60,000 nt of DNA, taken from positions 34,448,540-34,508,539 of the forward strand of contig NC_087063.1 in NCBI RefSeq assembly GCF_963678635.1, given 5' to 3'. The notes under the pieces were generated by a model. It saw only the letters and a program-made list of their open reading frames with translations, was not told the origin of the DNA and did not search any database. This DNA is from Symsagittifera roscoffensis. Its lineage: Eukaryota > Xenacoelomorpha > Acoela > Convolutidae. Shown here piece by piece: positions 1 through 10,296 of this stretch. The position numbers and the translations under genes were made by a program. The first letter of the stretch is position 1. Every line of letters starts with the position of its first letter.

Positions 1-151
1 AAGCTCTCCTCTTAATAAATTTACCAAACACTCGCTCAGAATCCTGATGATATATTTTGGACAATTGAGAATGAACTGTTTCCGAAGTTTTCTGGAAAAT
101 ATCTGTAATTTTGGTAGAACAGAGTTGTACTGTGTACTCATCGTCCAGAAA

Positions 152-765
152 CTATGTCTCTGTTCCGGCTGGTAAATAGAAGTTTAAAGGAACAGAACCA
201 CTATTAGAGCAATATCTAAGTAAATCAATAAGTAAATGTCCATAATGAACTGATCTTGCATCTTGATACCACTGTTTCAATTGAGATTCTAATAAAATTT
301 GTTGACTTATTATTTTGATTTGAACATCTCTGTGATTTGAACAAGACAAGGTGCGTGTTTTGTTATTCTACATCTCTTTTTATACATCAAACACTATTTA
401 TTTCATCACACCAAACAATTTGCTGTGACGAAATAAATAGTGTTTGATGTATATTGTATTTAGACCCATGGGTCTTCCAGCAATGGCTGCTTTTACAAAA
501 TGTTTGGAGTTTGAAATTTCTTCACAAGAAACATCAAAAATAAGCAGATACTTAGTTCCATTTTTAGGAAGATTTTTAAACAAGTCAAATTCTTTTTGGA
601 TATTCTCAAATTCTTAAGGATTTTTGTTTGCATTTGAGTACAAAGAGTTTGAAATGATACTAAAAGTAGAAAATCTTGCCAAATGATGGTTGAAAAGTAC
701 CAAGTTTCAACCAATCAAAAATAAAATGAGAGTTTCTAGATCCACTTGGACCAACTAGGGAATAA
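152..765 (-). pseudogene. Decayed A32-like (FtsK/HerA) genome-packaging ATPase of a Polinton/Maverick-type element
   Basis: Read on the minus strand, three fragments in more than one frame resemble the packaging ATPase that accompanies family B polymerases in Polintons and related elements. A Walker A-like GPSGSRNS lies at 729-752, where a GxxGxGKS/T pattern would be expected, so the catalytic Lys is lost. A Walker B-like LLIFDV lies within 398-583, where hydrophobic-DD or -DE would be expected. A C-terminal part follows at 152-349. The Walker A fragment is out of frame with the other two, which share a frame but are separated by stop codons around 350-400. A short inverted duplication (382-452) lies exactly at this break. 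The gene therefore cannot make an active ATPase. The family call rests on motif order and on the nearby polymerase relics. An unrelated P-loop ATPase is the main alternative. Confidence 0.5.
382..452. repeat. 28-bp inverted duplication (hairpin) inside the ATPase relic
   Basis: Arms 382-409 and 425-452 are inverted copies with one mismatch in 28 bp, separated by a 15-bp loop. The right arm is part of the decayed ATPase reading frame and the left arm is its reverse complement. It looks like a local inverted duplication that introduced stop codons, as template-switching errors do. Confidence 0.75.
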
Positions 766-779
766 CTTCCAAGGTTTTC

Positions 780-2200
780 GTTCAAGATTTTCTTCGTCAA
801 AAACAAAAAAAAATTACGAGCTTGTCACATTGATCGACCATCTTAACTCCAGAAAAAAGCAGGTGGCAAAAACATTTAATTAATTTTCAAAATTGATATT
901 ACAAAACGATTATTATGGTTTATAATTTGTTTAAAAATCACGTCCATGTTCCGTATGCAAATGCATTTTTTTCTGCTCAGTGAAGAGTTTTTGCATGACG
1001 AAATGGGTAGTTTCTACAACTCCAATCGTAATCTTCAATTTTGAAAAACAAATGTATTTTGTACTTTTGGAAATGTGTGTTCATCCAATTTTTTAACATT
1101 GTTTCCAGAGTTTCTGACAGAATTTTACAATTTTCATAATTTTTGCGAAAAAATCTGTTTCTGATGTTACAAGATTTAAAATTTTTTTTTTCAAGTTTTG
1201 TATATTTTTCCCAACTGCTGCTCCAAATGATTGCATGGAGATACTTGGTACACCAAGTAGATTGGGAATTTGCTTTAAATTTTTTGGGAGGAAGAAAAGA
1301 ATATCCTACAGTTTGTCCAGACTTAATACAGATAAACTCCTAATTCTTTTTTTACATTGAATATCCAAATCAACAAGACCCATTATGCCTACTGTTTCCT
1401 CTAGAGTTTTTTGGTTAGAATGACTAACACTCGAAAGTTCATGTAAGGATGAAGCAAATATTTTCACATATATAAATAGAAAAGTAATCCAGTCGCATGA
1501 ACAATAAAATATGAACAGAGAAAAATAAGTGAAGCATAACAATATCCAGGTCCTTCTTTTTCGTAGAAGATTTCACTGATCTAAAGATTTCACTAAAGAT
1601 TTTGTAGTTTGCAAAAAATAAACCATACTGTAACTTACGTATCCATTTACACCCTCAAAAAAATTTTAGTTCCAATTCTTTTAATTTTATGTCCTGATCC
1701 AAAACCAAACAGGTACAAAGGAAAATTTTTTTTGTTTTTGACGAAAAATCATGCTTTATAATCACAAAAAATCGAAGATTTTTTTTCAATTTCTGCACGT
1801 TCATTTTCTACAGTGCATTTTTCAATAAATATAAAATTTTTTGAATGTCTTTACATAACCTAGTAATGATCGAAGTATATCAAGCAATTTATCATATTCT
1901 TCCCTTTCTAGTTGTACAGATTGATTATTTTTGCATTGAATTCAATTCTACGATATTCTATAAGACCTATTCTTGGTATCGTATCGGTGTCCTGTGAAAA
2001 TTTTCCTTCTACCATTATGCAAAGCCCACCCAGAATGAAATATTTGTGAATCTACATCCAAATTCTGCAAGTTTGGTAAGTTTTGTGATACTCTAACAGT
2101 TAGCGAAATTTGTTGGGACTTTTCTTGTAGAGCAATATGAGAAAATCCCAAAAAAATTAAAATTAAATTCCTTGAAAAATCAAAATTCTAACTCATATTT
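780..2200 (-). other. Gene-poor stretch with short minus-strand coding-like fragments
   Basis: No intact gene is visible. The longest minus-strand open stretches are 1306-1542 (78 codons, ending in a charged segment) and 1948-2151 (67 codons). Neither matches a family I recognise. Their strand agrees with the ATPase relic to the left and the fragments to the right, so they may be remnants of structural genes of the same element. Low-complexity A/T runs make chance frames likely. Confidence 0.2.
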
Positions 2201-2212
2201 TTAACTCGAACA

Positions 2213-2640
2213 CTAGATGAAAAATGATTTTGGAGGATAAACTATTAGACTAAAAGAAAAAGAACAAAAGTAACAACATTTACTGTAAATTACAGTTCTC
2301 GACAAACATGAAGTCTCGCATAATTTGGGACAATTCTGTGAAGTATGATTGACATAGGCAACTTGTTTCAGTGCTTCATTCTCTTTTGCAGTGAACAGTC
2401 GAATTTGTATGTAGGAAGGCTTGTTAACATTGTTACTCTTGATCGTAACGCAAACTTGTCTTCTAATGTATGTTGATATATCATACACTTTATTGCAGTT
2501 GGCAAGCTTCTGATCTATAATTAACTTATTTTCAGAAGTCAATTCCAATAAAGTAACGGGTCCAAGGTTTTCAACAACGCGAATAACAGTATTTCTAATT
2601 GCTGATGTTGCTTCTCCTTCTATTTCACGAGATGGACTTA
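2213..2640 (-). pseudogene. Unrecognised minus-strand ORF fragment in the Polinton-like remnant
   Basis: The minus-strand frame stays open from about 2640 to 2213, longer than the 111-codon piece that begins at its first ATG (2548). Its composition is protein-like (mixed polar and charged residues, several Cys towards the end) rather than the A/T-run type seen nearby. I recognise no domain. It shares strand with the ATPase relic and points away from the polymerase, so it could be a minor virion-type gene of the same element, but that is inference. No start context or intact C terminus can be defended. Confidence 0.25.
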
Positions 2641-2699
2641 TTGTCTTTTTACTAGTTGCCCGAACTCATTTTTCTGGAATAGTTGGAAGCAGAGTTCAA

Positions 2700-3290
2700 A
2701 AATAACTTTCATGTTTGTAGAAAAGTAATTTGTTTAAAAAAAGTGACTGTTTAATTGATGGTTATGGAAAAGTGATTATGTCCATTTTTTCAACAAAATT
2801 ACTAAAAGTATCCGAGAAAAAGGATTAATTGGCCCGATTTTCAATGGGTATGCAAAAACTTCTTCAGTTTTATACAAATAGTGCAATATTTTCTTCTGAT
2901 TTCCATTAATTTGCAAAACATGTTTCAATTTTTTTAACAAGTTACGAAAATTATTTTAGTGTTTTCAACAAAATGCGAAAAATCTTCCTTTTAATGTCCA
3001 AACGCTAAAAGCGTTTCAGTTTTTCTACAATCATGAAAATTGTTTCATTTTCTGAGAAGATGCCAAAAAGTTTCATATTTTTGACAAGATGCAAAAGTGT
3101 TTAATTTTTTTTGAAAGGTGCGAAATGTCTTTCAGTTTTTTTGACAAGACGCCAAAAAATTTTAAAGTGTTTATTTTTTTTGTGCAAAAATTTAATGTTT
3201 TCCCAAACATGTGTATAGAAATTTTTTTATATGTGTGCAAACGTTGTATCGCTAATTTATTTTGTGTTCTAATTGTTTTCAATCATTTGG
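2700..3290. repeat. Degenerate tandem repeat, unit about 40 bp
   Basis: The stretch repeats a theme of T-run, GACAAGATGC-like core, then AAAA-GTGTTTCA-like tail every 35-45 bp (for example near 3010, 3060, 3090, 3140). Units are diverged and AT-rich. The two overlapping frames at 3073-3295 are products of this repeat and are not genes. Confidence 0.5.
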
Positions 3291-3401
3291 TGTGATTACC
3301 CTGAACTACCCATGTATCCTCACAATTAAAACGAATTTTAAAAAAATCATGATAACTACAAAAAAGTGAAATAATTGCCAAGCAACCATTATTTAAAAAA
3401 T

Positions 3402-3563
3402 TTAATAATCGTAGCGCTGTCGAGAGTTCTGGAGGTTCTCTATAGATTGCAGAGCTGGTCGAGGTCCCATCACTGGAGGTTTTTGCAGTGGGGGATTTTG
3501 AGGCGTTTCTTCAGAGAACCCCTGATCCTTGTCTATTGCAATGAGGTTTTCGGCTGATCCCAT
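3402..3563 (-). pseudogene. Small 53-codon minus-strand ORF, Pro/Gln-rich, unrecognised
   Basis: A minus-strand ATG at 3561-3563 opens 53 codons to a TAA at 3402-3404. The product is acidic at the start and rich in Pro, Gln and Asn towards the end, ending in RYDY. Immediately 5' on the same strand (about 3655-3860) another frame is open for over 60 codons, so this may be the tail of a larger decayed gene. Base composition here is richer in G+C than the flanks, which supports former coding status. Function is unknown; membership in the Polinton-like remnant is inferred from strand and position. Confidence 0.3.
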
Positions 3564-3654
3564 CTCCTCCTCCCAAAGAAAAAAGGAAATCGTTGACTGG
3601 TTGAAACTTATAACTAGAGTCTGAAATCTTAGGGTATTTCATCTCCACATGCTT

Positions 3655-3860
3655 AGACACTTCCTCCATCATTTGCATTGTTCATAGTTGGTTCTCTGTG
3701 ATAGTTACTTGCTTGATATGATGCTTGTTGAAAAGCTGTTTCACCTTCTTCATGTGCCAGACTTGAATTCGGATGTCCATTCGTGCCAAAATTACTCCAG
3801 AAACGGTTTCTCGCAAATTAATTTGTTCTAGATCAAGCAACAATTCAACCGTTTTGTACT
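3655..3860 (-). pseudogene. Decayed coding-like stretch upstream of the 3.4-kb minus-strand ORF
   Basis: Two minus-strand frames stay open across most of this interval. One reads as a mixed hydrophobic and basic segment, the other as an Asn/Ser/Gln-rich segment. The stretch is compositionally unlike the flanking A/T runs and is collinear with the small ORF at 3402-3563. No known family is recognised. It is best regarded as the 5' part of one frameshifted gene. Confidence 0.2.
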
Positions 3861-3928
3861 GAGAAGATCATTTTGAGCAATAAGTTGAGAAACAGATACA
3901 GAGTAAAAGCAAGAATAAAAACTTTGTT

Positions 3929-4032
3929 AGAGCTAATAAAGGAGGTAGTTGACGGTAGTTAAGTTGGAAATGAAATGTTTAGAGCTGAGAAAGGAGGTAG
4001 TTGACGGCAGTTAAGTTGAAAATGAAAAGTTG
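3929..4032. repeat. Two-copy 52-bp tandem repeat
   Basis: A 52-bp unit beginning AGAGCT, with core GGAGGTAGTTGACGG, occurs at 3929-3980 and again at 3981-4032 with a few substitutions. Confidence 0.7.
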
Positions 4033-4444
4033 GACATTTTGAGTGATGACTGAGGGATAAGTTCAACTCAAATGTGTGGGTTTAACCAATCAAAACTGCT
4101 TTTCCTTGTTTGGTCTGTAGTTGTGTCCAATCACATTTCAGCTCCATAAGGAAGTTTTAAACACTACTTTGCACAATTCAAAAAAAGTAAAAAAAAAACT
4201 AATCTGTTAACTGTTCTGGGACTATTCAAATCTCCCAGTTTTGTAGGTACCGTAAACTAATTTTTAATTTTGGTACAAAGTAAATCTCCAATTTTTTTCA
4301 GATATCTTCACTCAATAGGAATTTGAAGTTTTAAGGCTGTGACGAAGAATAAAGGAGGGCCGATGCAGCCCGACATGGCGAAAGTTGCGTGCGAGGAATT
4401 ATTTATTGTCCAGAATGAATTATTGTACTTAAAACCAGCAAGAA

Positions 4445-4657
4445 ATGAGTTTCCATACGAGCAAGAAGCACGTGAAGGCAACCCCAAAGTCAACAAAGTT
4501 TGGATCGTGTGAGAAAAAATTCCCAAGCTGTTATTCATTTCAACAACATCGCAAGAAAGATCACGGGTTGAAAACGAGGAAAACGAGTGATTTTGTTGCT
4601 AATTTGAGTAAAAAATCAAAAAAACAGGAGGATAGTGATGGCTACGCGATGAGTTGA
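4445..4657 (+). pseudogene. N-terminal C2H2 zinc-finger fragment of polymerase copy A
   Basis: This 70-codon frame contains a C2H2-like pattern: a Cys, a KKF, a second Cys in FPSCYSF, then HRKKDH. A basic Lys-rich tail follows. Family B polymerases of this element class often begin with such a finger. An overlapping plus frame from the ATG near 4371 is also open, so the true start is unclear. Continuation past 4657 requires a change of frame. Confidence 0.5.
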
Positions 4658-5143
4658 AAGCCTGTCAGTGGATACTGAGATAGAAAATGGACGCCACAAA
4701 GTATTCGATTTTCAACTTTCCCAACTAGATACCAATCTAGTTAATGAGAAACGGGATCAAGTCTTTGAAAAACTTGATTGCGCAGCGAAATTAAAATTGC
4801 AATGGGATTTGTGTTACGTAATATAAAAATTGATGAATATCGTTAATTCTGCGCTCATGAAAACAATACACACTTTGATAGATCTTTGCTGATTTGTGTT
4901 AAAGCAGATTAGTCGACCATTTAGAACAAGCTCAATATGCAAGATATCAAAAAAGTCTGTACACAGGAGAGATAAAAAACATTAGTTCTATTCGAGATGA
5001 TCACTGATGTAACAACTTTTGCCGCCTTACTCAAAAACATACCCAAGCGGTGTCGAGATTCATTGATTCCCGAACCACTTCTGAGAAACCATCAAGTAAA
5101 CTGTTTGATTTCGGAAACGAGGAAGTAACCATACAATGAGTGT

Positions 5144-6153
5144 TTGTGTTTGTTTCGAAAACTTGCAGTTCATTTGCATGTAACAAATAATCTTGAGACA
5201 TCCACCTTCAAGATCTCTAATGATTTTCTTGAAAATCAGGACGTGATACGAAACCATTTTGTAGATTATCGATTGATAATCTGCCAAAAATTGAAAAAAT
5301 ACTTCAATCTCCAATCAAGATATGTTTCTCCACGAAACAGATCACTTCAAAAAGTATCTTTTATGATAAAAAATTGAGTCAAATATTTTATACTAAAAAT
5401 GTTTAGACTCTACTTGAGATCTTATTTGGAAAACTGAATGGCTTCAATATTGAGTATACCAAAGAGAAAAACTTTTTTCAAAAAGGTCGCCATTTTTGAC
5501 TTTGAATCCATTTGCGTGCTATCTTAAGAACTAAAACTATCCAAAACAATAACTTGGATCAATAAGCATGTACCCATATCAGTGTCAATCTCATCTAATT
5601 TGCTTGACAAACTGATTTTCCGTGTGAAAAAGATCAACAATCCCTCATAATTGAATTGATGGCAAACTTGGAATCGTTGGCGGAAAAAACTAGGACGCGA
5701 TCGAAAATTCTGGATTTTAAAAATAACATCAAAAAGCGGCTATACGCAATTTCAAGCGTCCTTAATGAGCAAAGTACCTTCAATGAAGTGAAGCAAGAGA
5801 GTAGGAAGACGAATGTATCGAGGATAAGGAAGAAACAAAAGCATCCACCAAGTTCCTCAAGATTCAGAAACATCAATTTGTTACTCATCATTGTTTTTGG
5901 CTAAAAAAAACAGTTGGCGGAAAAAAAAATAAAGCGAGGATGCAATTAATTTTGCTAGAAGTTGAAACCAACATCAAAAATTGACTCCATACGATTTTCA
6001 GCATCCTTTTCTTTCAAGGCTGTTTCGATAAACAGGAAAAAAGAGAACACAAAATCCATTTTTATTGAAGACGAGGAAAGAACAGACGCGTCCACTATAA
6101 TTCTCAAGGTTAAAAAAACTCAATTGATTGACCTAAGGCAACATCTAGAATGA
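5144..6153 (+). pseudogene. Exonuclease-domain fragments of polymerase copy A
   Basis: Several short frames in different registers cover this interval (5144-5377, 5656-5904, 5962-6153). The key feature is Exo I, DFESICV at 5498-5518, with the catalytic Asp and Glu still encoded. The corresponding site in copy B (12914) has lost the Asp. The pieces are separated by frameshifts and stops, so no proofreading domain can be made. The part at about 5163-5266 is also found transposed into the middle of the palm region (7958 and 8817). Confidence 0.5.
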
Positions 6154-6557
6154 AACACAGAAACTCTACCAGGATATAGATTCAATAGCGTCGGTGTTAT
6201 ATGAACCTCGTTAAATCATACCATATCCCCTACCTTATCAACGAGAAGGAAATCGAACCTTAAATCAGCAAGAAAGCGAACGAATTTGCTTCGTTAAAAT
6301 TTGGAGTCATTCAATTTCTGGAGATGATTATGAAGTTTTTGGGTGGTGCTACTAGACTCAAACATGGAAGAAGAGTGAGGTGGAAGATCACTTTCCATAC
6401 GAGTGGTTTGATACTCTTAACATAATCAATAAAAAACTACCTAAGTTGAAAAGCCCTGTCGATAGCGCTCTCGATAAAGAGTATGACAACTTCAGACGCT
6501 TTTTAATAGTGGGTTAATTAAAGAGCACGCAGTGATAAAGCTCGAATAAAAAAACCA

Positions 6558-7965
6558 TATACGGGACTGGAAAAACTACAACCACCTCAAATCTATCTGG
6601 GAACCGGAAAGTTTATCAAAATTTAGCTACTTTAAACTTTGTATAACAACAGAGATGTTGTTCCTGCACACGAAGCTATGCAGCATTTGATTGAATTTTA
6701 TCAGGACAATGGAATAAACATGATAAAACTTGGCTGCACACTAACAAATCTAGCAAATATCTGTCTGCACAAGTAACCGATTATAAGTTTTACACATTCT
6801 TCTCGAGTGATTACAACTTCCTCGAAAAAATACGGGAAGATATGACCGGTGGTCCCTAAAATGTTTTCACAAGGAAAGCAGTAGCAAACGAGACGTTTAT
6901 TCGAAAATCACATAACTTGAGTTAATCAATCGTTGGGGTTGATGCCAGTCAACTCTATCCTCATTCCATAAGTTAGGATTTGCCCACAGGCTTGTATACG
7001 GTATACAAGATGGACTACAATGAAAAAGGGAAAAAAGCGAGACAAGTCAAAATCGAGTTCGTATCTTTGAAAATATGGTCATCTCATATTTTCAAGCAAC
7101 CAGAACTGAATTTAAGATTGAGAGCTACTACACTTCAGCAACAGAGAAAAAAATTAATTGCTTAAGTGTTGATGATTATTGCAACCATTGTAAGGCGGTT
7201 TTTGGAGCAATGAAATGGGTTTTTCTTTTATGTCCTCATCAAACAAATCAATTAAAAACCATCTACTGGACTGAAAAAATTACAACCACCTGAAATCCAT
7301 CTGGGAACCGGAAAATTTATCAAAAGTTAGCTACTTTATACATTGGTATAACAACAAAGTTGTTGTTCCTACACTCGAAGCTATGCAGCAATTGATTGAA
7401 TTTTATTATGACAAAGGGATAAACAAGTTAAAACTTGGCTGCACACTACCGAATCTAGCAAATATCTGTCTGCACAAGTAACCGATAACAAGTTTTACCC
7501 ATTCTTCTCGAATGATAACAACTTCCTCGAAAAATACGGGAAGAAACCTAAAAAGTTTTCAAAAGGAAAGCAGTAGCAAACGTGACGTTTATTTGAAAAT
7601 CACATAACTTGTGTTAATCAATCGTTAGGGTTGATGCCAGTCAACTCTATCCTCATTCAATGTGTCAGGATATGCCCACAGGCGTGTATACGGTATACAA
7701 GTTGGGACTACAATGAAGAAAAAGAAAAAAGGGAGACAAGTCAAAATCGAGTTTGTATCTTTGAAAATGTGGTCATCTCATATTTTCAAGCAACCAGAAC
7801 TGAATTTAAAATTGAGAGCTACTACACTTCAGGAACAGAGAAAAAAATTAATTGCTTAACTGTTGATAATTCTTGCAACCATTGTAAGGGGGTTTTTGGA
7901 GCAATGAAATGTTGTTTTAATTTATGTCCTCATCAAGAAGCTAGACGTAGCCTTACTTGCAGTTC
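6558..7965 (+). repeat. Diverged direct duplication of about 704 bp covering polymerase motif A
   Basis: The segment starting near 6558 (core TACAACCACCT, then motif A at 6941 and a Cys-containing block) restarts at about 7262 with the same order, putting the second motif A at 7633. Copies differ at many positions and by small indels, so this duplication is older than the 859-bp one. The first copy breaks off after its FLLCPHQ-like block and joins directly to the start of the second. Confidence 0.75.
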
Positions 7966-9403
7966 ATTTGCATGGAACAACTAATCTTGAGACATCCACC
8001 TTCAAGATCTCTAATGATTTTCTTGAAAATAAGGACGTAATCCGAAACCGTTTTGTGTTCAACCGAACTGGATGAGCTTCGAAACAATTACATTCGAGAT
8101 AAAGGATACTCTATTGAAGAAATGTGGGAGTGTATCTGGTGGGATCAGTTTAAAAACAACGTAGACGGTAAAAATCACGTTACAACTCAATTTCCTTCCA
8201 AAAAAACTCTCTTTTCCAATTCACTATTGCAAACCATTCGCGATGAAACAAAATTTGGCTACGTGCAATGGGGTTTGATTGTTCCAAATGAACTATAAGC
8301 GTAGTTCTCTAATTTCCCCCCTATTTTCAAAAATATCGATGTTACCAGAAACAATATTGGGGAATATATGAAGACGTATGCGGAAAAAAAAGTAGTTTGG
8401 TAAAATAACCGCAGCTTATATCGAGCTTCAGTCTAACCAACGGAACTCTTAGAATACCAGTTTTCAATTTTTTTTGGATCTTGTGCTACAGTGTACAAAA
8501 TTTCATCGGTTGCTACATAACGCACCACGCAAAGTATACGCAAAGTATACGGTATACAAGTTGGGACTACAATGAAGAAAAAGAAAAAAGGGAGACAAGT
8601 CAAAATCGAGTTTGTATCTTTGAAAATGTGGTCATCTCATATTTTCAAGCAACCAGAACTGAATTTAAAATTGAGAGCTACTACACTTCAGGAACAGAGA
8701 AAAAAATTAATTGCTTAACTGTTGATAATTCTTGCAACCATTGTAAGGGGGTTTTTGGAGCAATGAAATGTTGTTTTAATTTATGTCCTCATCAAGAAGC
8801 TAGACATAGCCTTACTTGCAGTTCATTTGCATGGAACAACTAATCTTGAGACATCCACCTTCAAGATCTCTAATGATTTTCTTGAAAATAAGGACGTAAT
8901 CCGAAACCGTTTTGTGTTCAACCGAACTGGATGAGCTTCGAAACAATTACATTCGAGATAAAGGATACTCTATTGAAGAAATGTGGGAGTGTATCTGGTG
9001 GGATCAGTTTAAAAACAACGTAGACGGTAAAAATCACGTTACAACTCAATTTCCTTCCAAAAAAACTCTCTTTTCCAATTCACTATTGCAAACCATTCGC
9101 GATGAAACAAAATTTGGCTACGTGCAATGGGGTTTGATTGTTCCAAATGAACTATAAGCGTAGTTCTCTAATTTCCCCCCTATTTTCAAAAATATCGATG
9201 TTACCAGAAACAATATTGGGGAATATATGAAGACGTATGCGGAAAAAAAAGTAGTTTGGTAAAATAACCGCAGCTTATATCGAGCTTCAGTCTAACCAAC
9301 GGAACTCTTAGAATACCAGTTTTCAATTCTTTTTGGATCTTGGGCTACAGTGTACAAAATTTCATCGGTTGCTACATAACGCACCACGCAAAGTATTCAA
9401 CAG
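7686..9403 (+). repeat. Nearly identical tandem duplication, unit 859 bp (7686-8544 and 8545-9403)
   Basis: Every landmark in the first unit recurs 859 bp later: the GTATACGGTATAC start (7686 and 8545), two overlapping frames, an identical 81-codon frame (8053-8298 and 8912-9157), and the CGCACCACGC end (8521 and 9380). Only a handful of differences are visible by eye. The last few bases of the second unit diverge after 9396. The junction carries GTATAC microhomology. This is either a recent tandem duplication of an already dead polymerase segment or an assembly artefact. Confidence 0.9.
8053..8298 (+). pseudogene. Polymerase copy A fragment between motifs A and B (first of two)
   Basis: This 81-codon frame has the Trp-rich block typical of this polymerase family between motifs A and B (MWECIWW and a later FGYVQWGL). 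It is the same as the product of 8912-9157. Upstream it is joined to a misplaced exonuclease-region segment (7958-8060), so the natural continuity from the Cys-rich block is broken. Confidence 0.6.
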
Positions 9404-9593
9404 TTTCGTTCAGTTTGTTGTTGATGCTAGGCGAGCCGTTGATGAAAATCCAATTTCTGGTGATGTAGCCGAAACAAGGAAATTGCTAAGAAATAGCTCC
9501 TACAGCTGTCAAGCAATGGACAGATCAAAACAAAAATTGATAAGTTTTCTTGGAGAAGAAAAACCCATAAAGCTTTCAATAACAAGATCTTAA
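9333..9593 (+). pseudogene. Polymerase copy A motif B fragment
   Basis: This 86-codon frame contains KLLRNSSYSCQAMDR at 9480-9524, the family B motif B (KxxxNSxYG). The conserved Gly is Ser here. In the second polymerase copy (14983) the Gly is kept. The frame is open up to the region before motif C and then shifts. Confidence 0.65.
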
Positions 9594-9759
9594 TGTGACT
9601 TCATATCGTAGCTAAAGATTTGCGTGAAATGGAGCTTGTTAAATCTACTACAGAGCCTTTTAGAGCAGGGTTTTGTGTACTATAGAGTGTTGAGTTGAGA
9701 TAGTTGGAGCTGTATTATCGTTTTTTGATTAATTTTGCGATGTCAACAAGTTTGAAGAA

Positions 9760-10296
9760 CTCAAAAAATTGAAGAACTCGAAATGAATTCAGATTCCTTC
9801 TATTTGGCTTCGGCAGAAGAAAATTTACAAGAAAATATCCTATCCAGCAAGCAAGCAGCATGAGTGAAAAGCGAAGCAAAGACTGTCGAGACAATTTTAG
9901 AGCATATGCGAAAAACAACTTTTTTCCCCATACTTGCTGCTCTAAAGATAAGAAACATGACAAGAGAGAACCGGAATGGTTCAAGGAGGAGTTCAGATGC
10001 ACCAAAATGCTGTGCCTGTGCAGTAAAACTTAATGCTGTTACGATAATAAAAGTAAAAAATTTAGTTTTACATTAAAGGGCTGAACAAACGCGCATTAGA
10101 AGACTCTGGAGATGGTCGGATGGCAAAGTATCGACAAGTACTGGTTGAAGCTGTGAATTTGGAGTCAATTAATAGAAGAAAAACGATTATCCATGCAGTT
10201 ACCACTTATGAACAAACTTAAAAAAGACTGAGCTATTTTAACCCTATGCGGGAAGTTGAATGTGATGGAATACATACTAAACCTCTAAATTTGTAA
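9760..10296 (+). pseudogene. Polymerase copy A motif C and C-terminal Cys-rich tail
   Basis: Motif C is read at 9786-9797 as NSDS, so the first metal-binding Asp of the DTDS core is Asn. The following 400 bases encode, over more than one frame, a Cys-rich segment, then a basic tail and a TAA at 10294-10296. The terminal stop matches the normal end of this family, so the copy was once full-length at its 3' end. Confidence 0.6.

Larger units (their letters stand above)
4308..10296 (+). pseudogene. Protein-primed family B DNA polymerase (Polinton/linear-plasmid type), copy A, frameshifted and rearranged
   Basis: Fragments in all three plus frames, in order, match a protein-primed DNA polymerase B (DNA_pol_B_2 type). 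There is an N-terminal C2H2 zinc finger (4445-4657) and an Exo I motif DFESICV (5498-5518). Motif A (DASQLYPHS) occurs twice, at 6941 and 7633, because of an internal duplication. Next come a Cys-rich insert and a Trp-rich block (8053-8298, repeated at 8912-9157), motif B (9480-9509, reading NSSYSC where the family has NSxYG), motif C (9786-9797, reading NSDS where DTDS is expected) and a Cys-rich C-terminal tail. A stop codon at 10294-10296 fits the family's end. Stops, frameshifts and three layers of duplication make it non-functional. Such polymerases copy the element from a protein-primed terminus. The packaging-ATPase relic at the left edge supports a Polinton/Maverick or adintovirus-like source. 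Confidence 0.8.
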
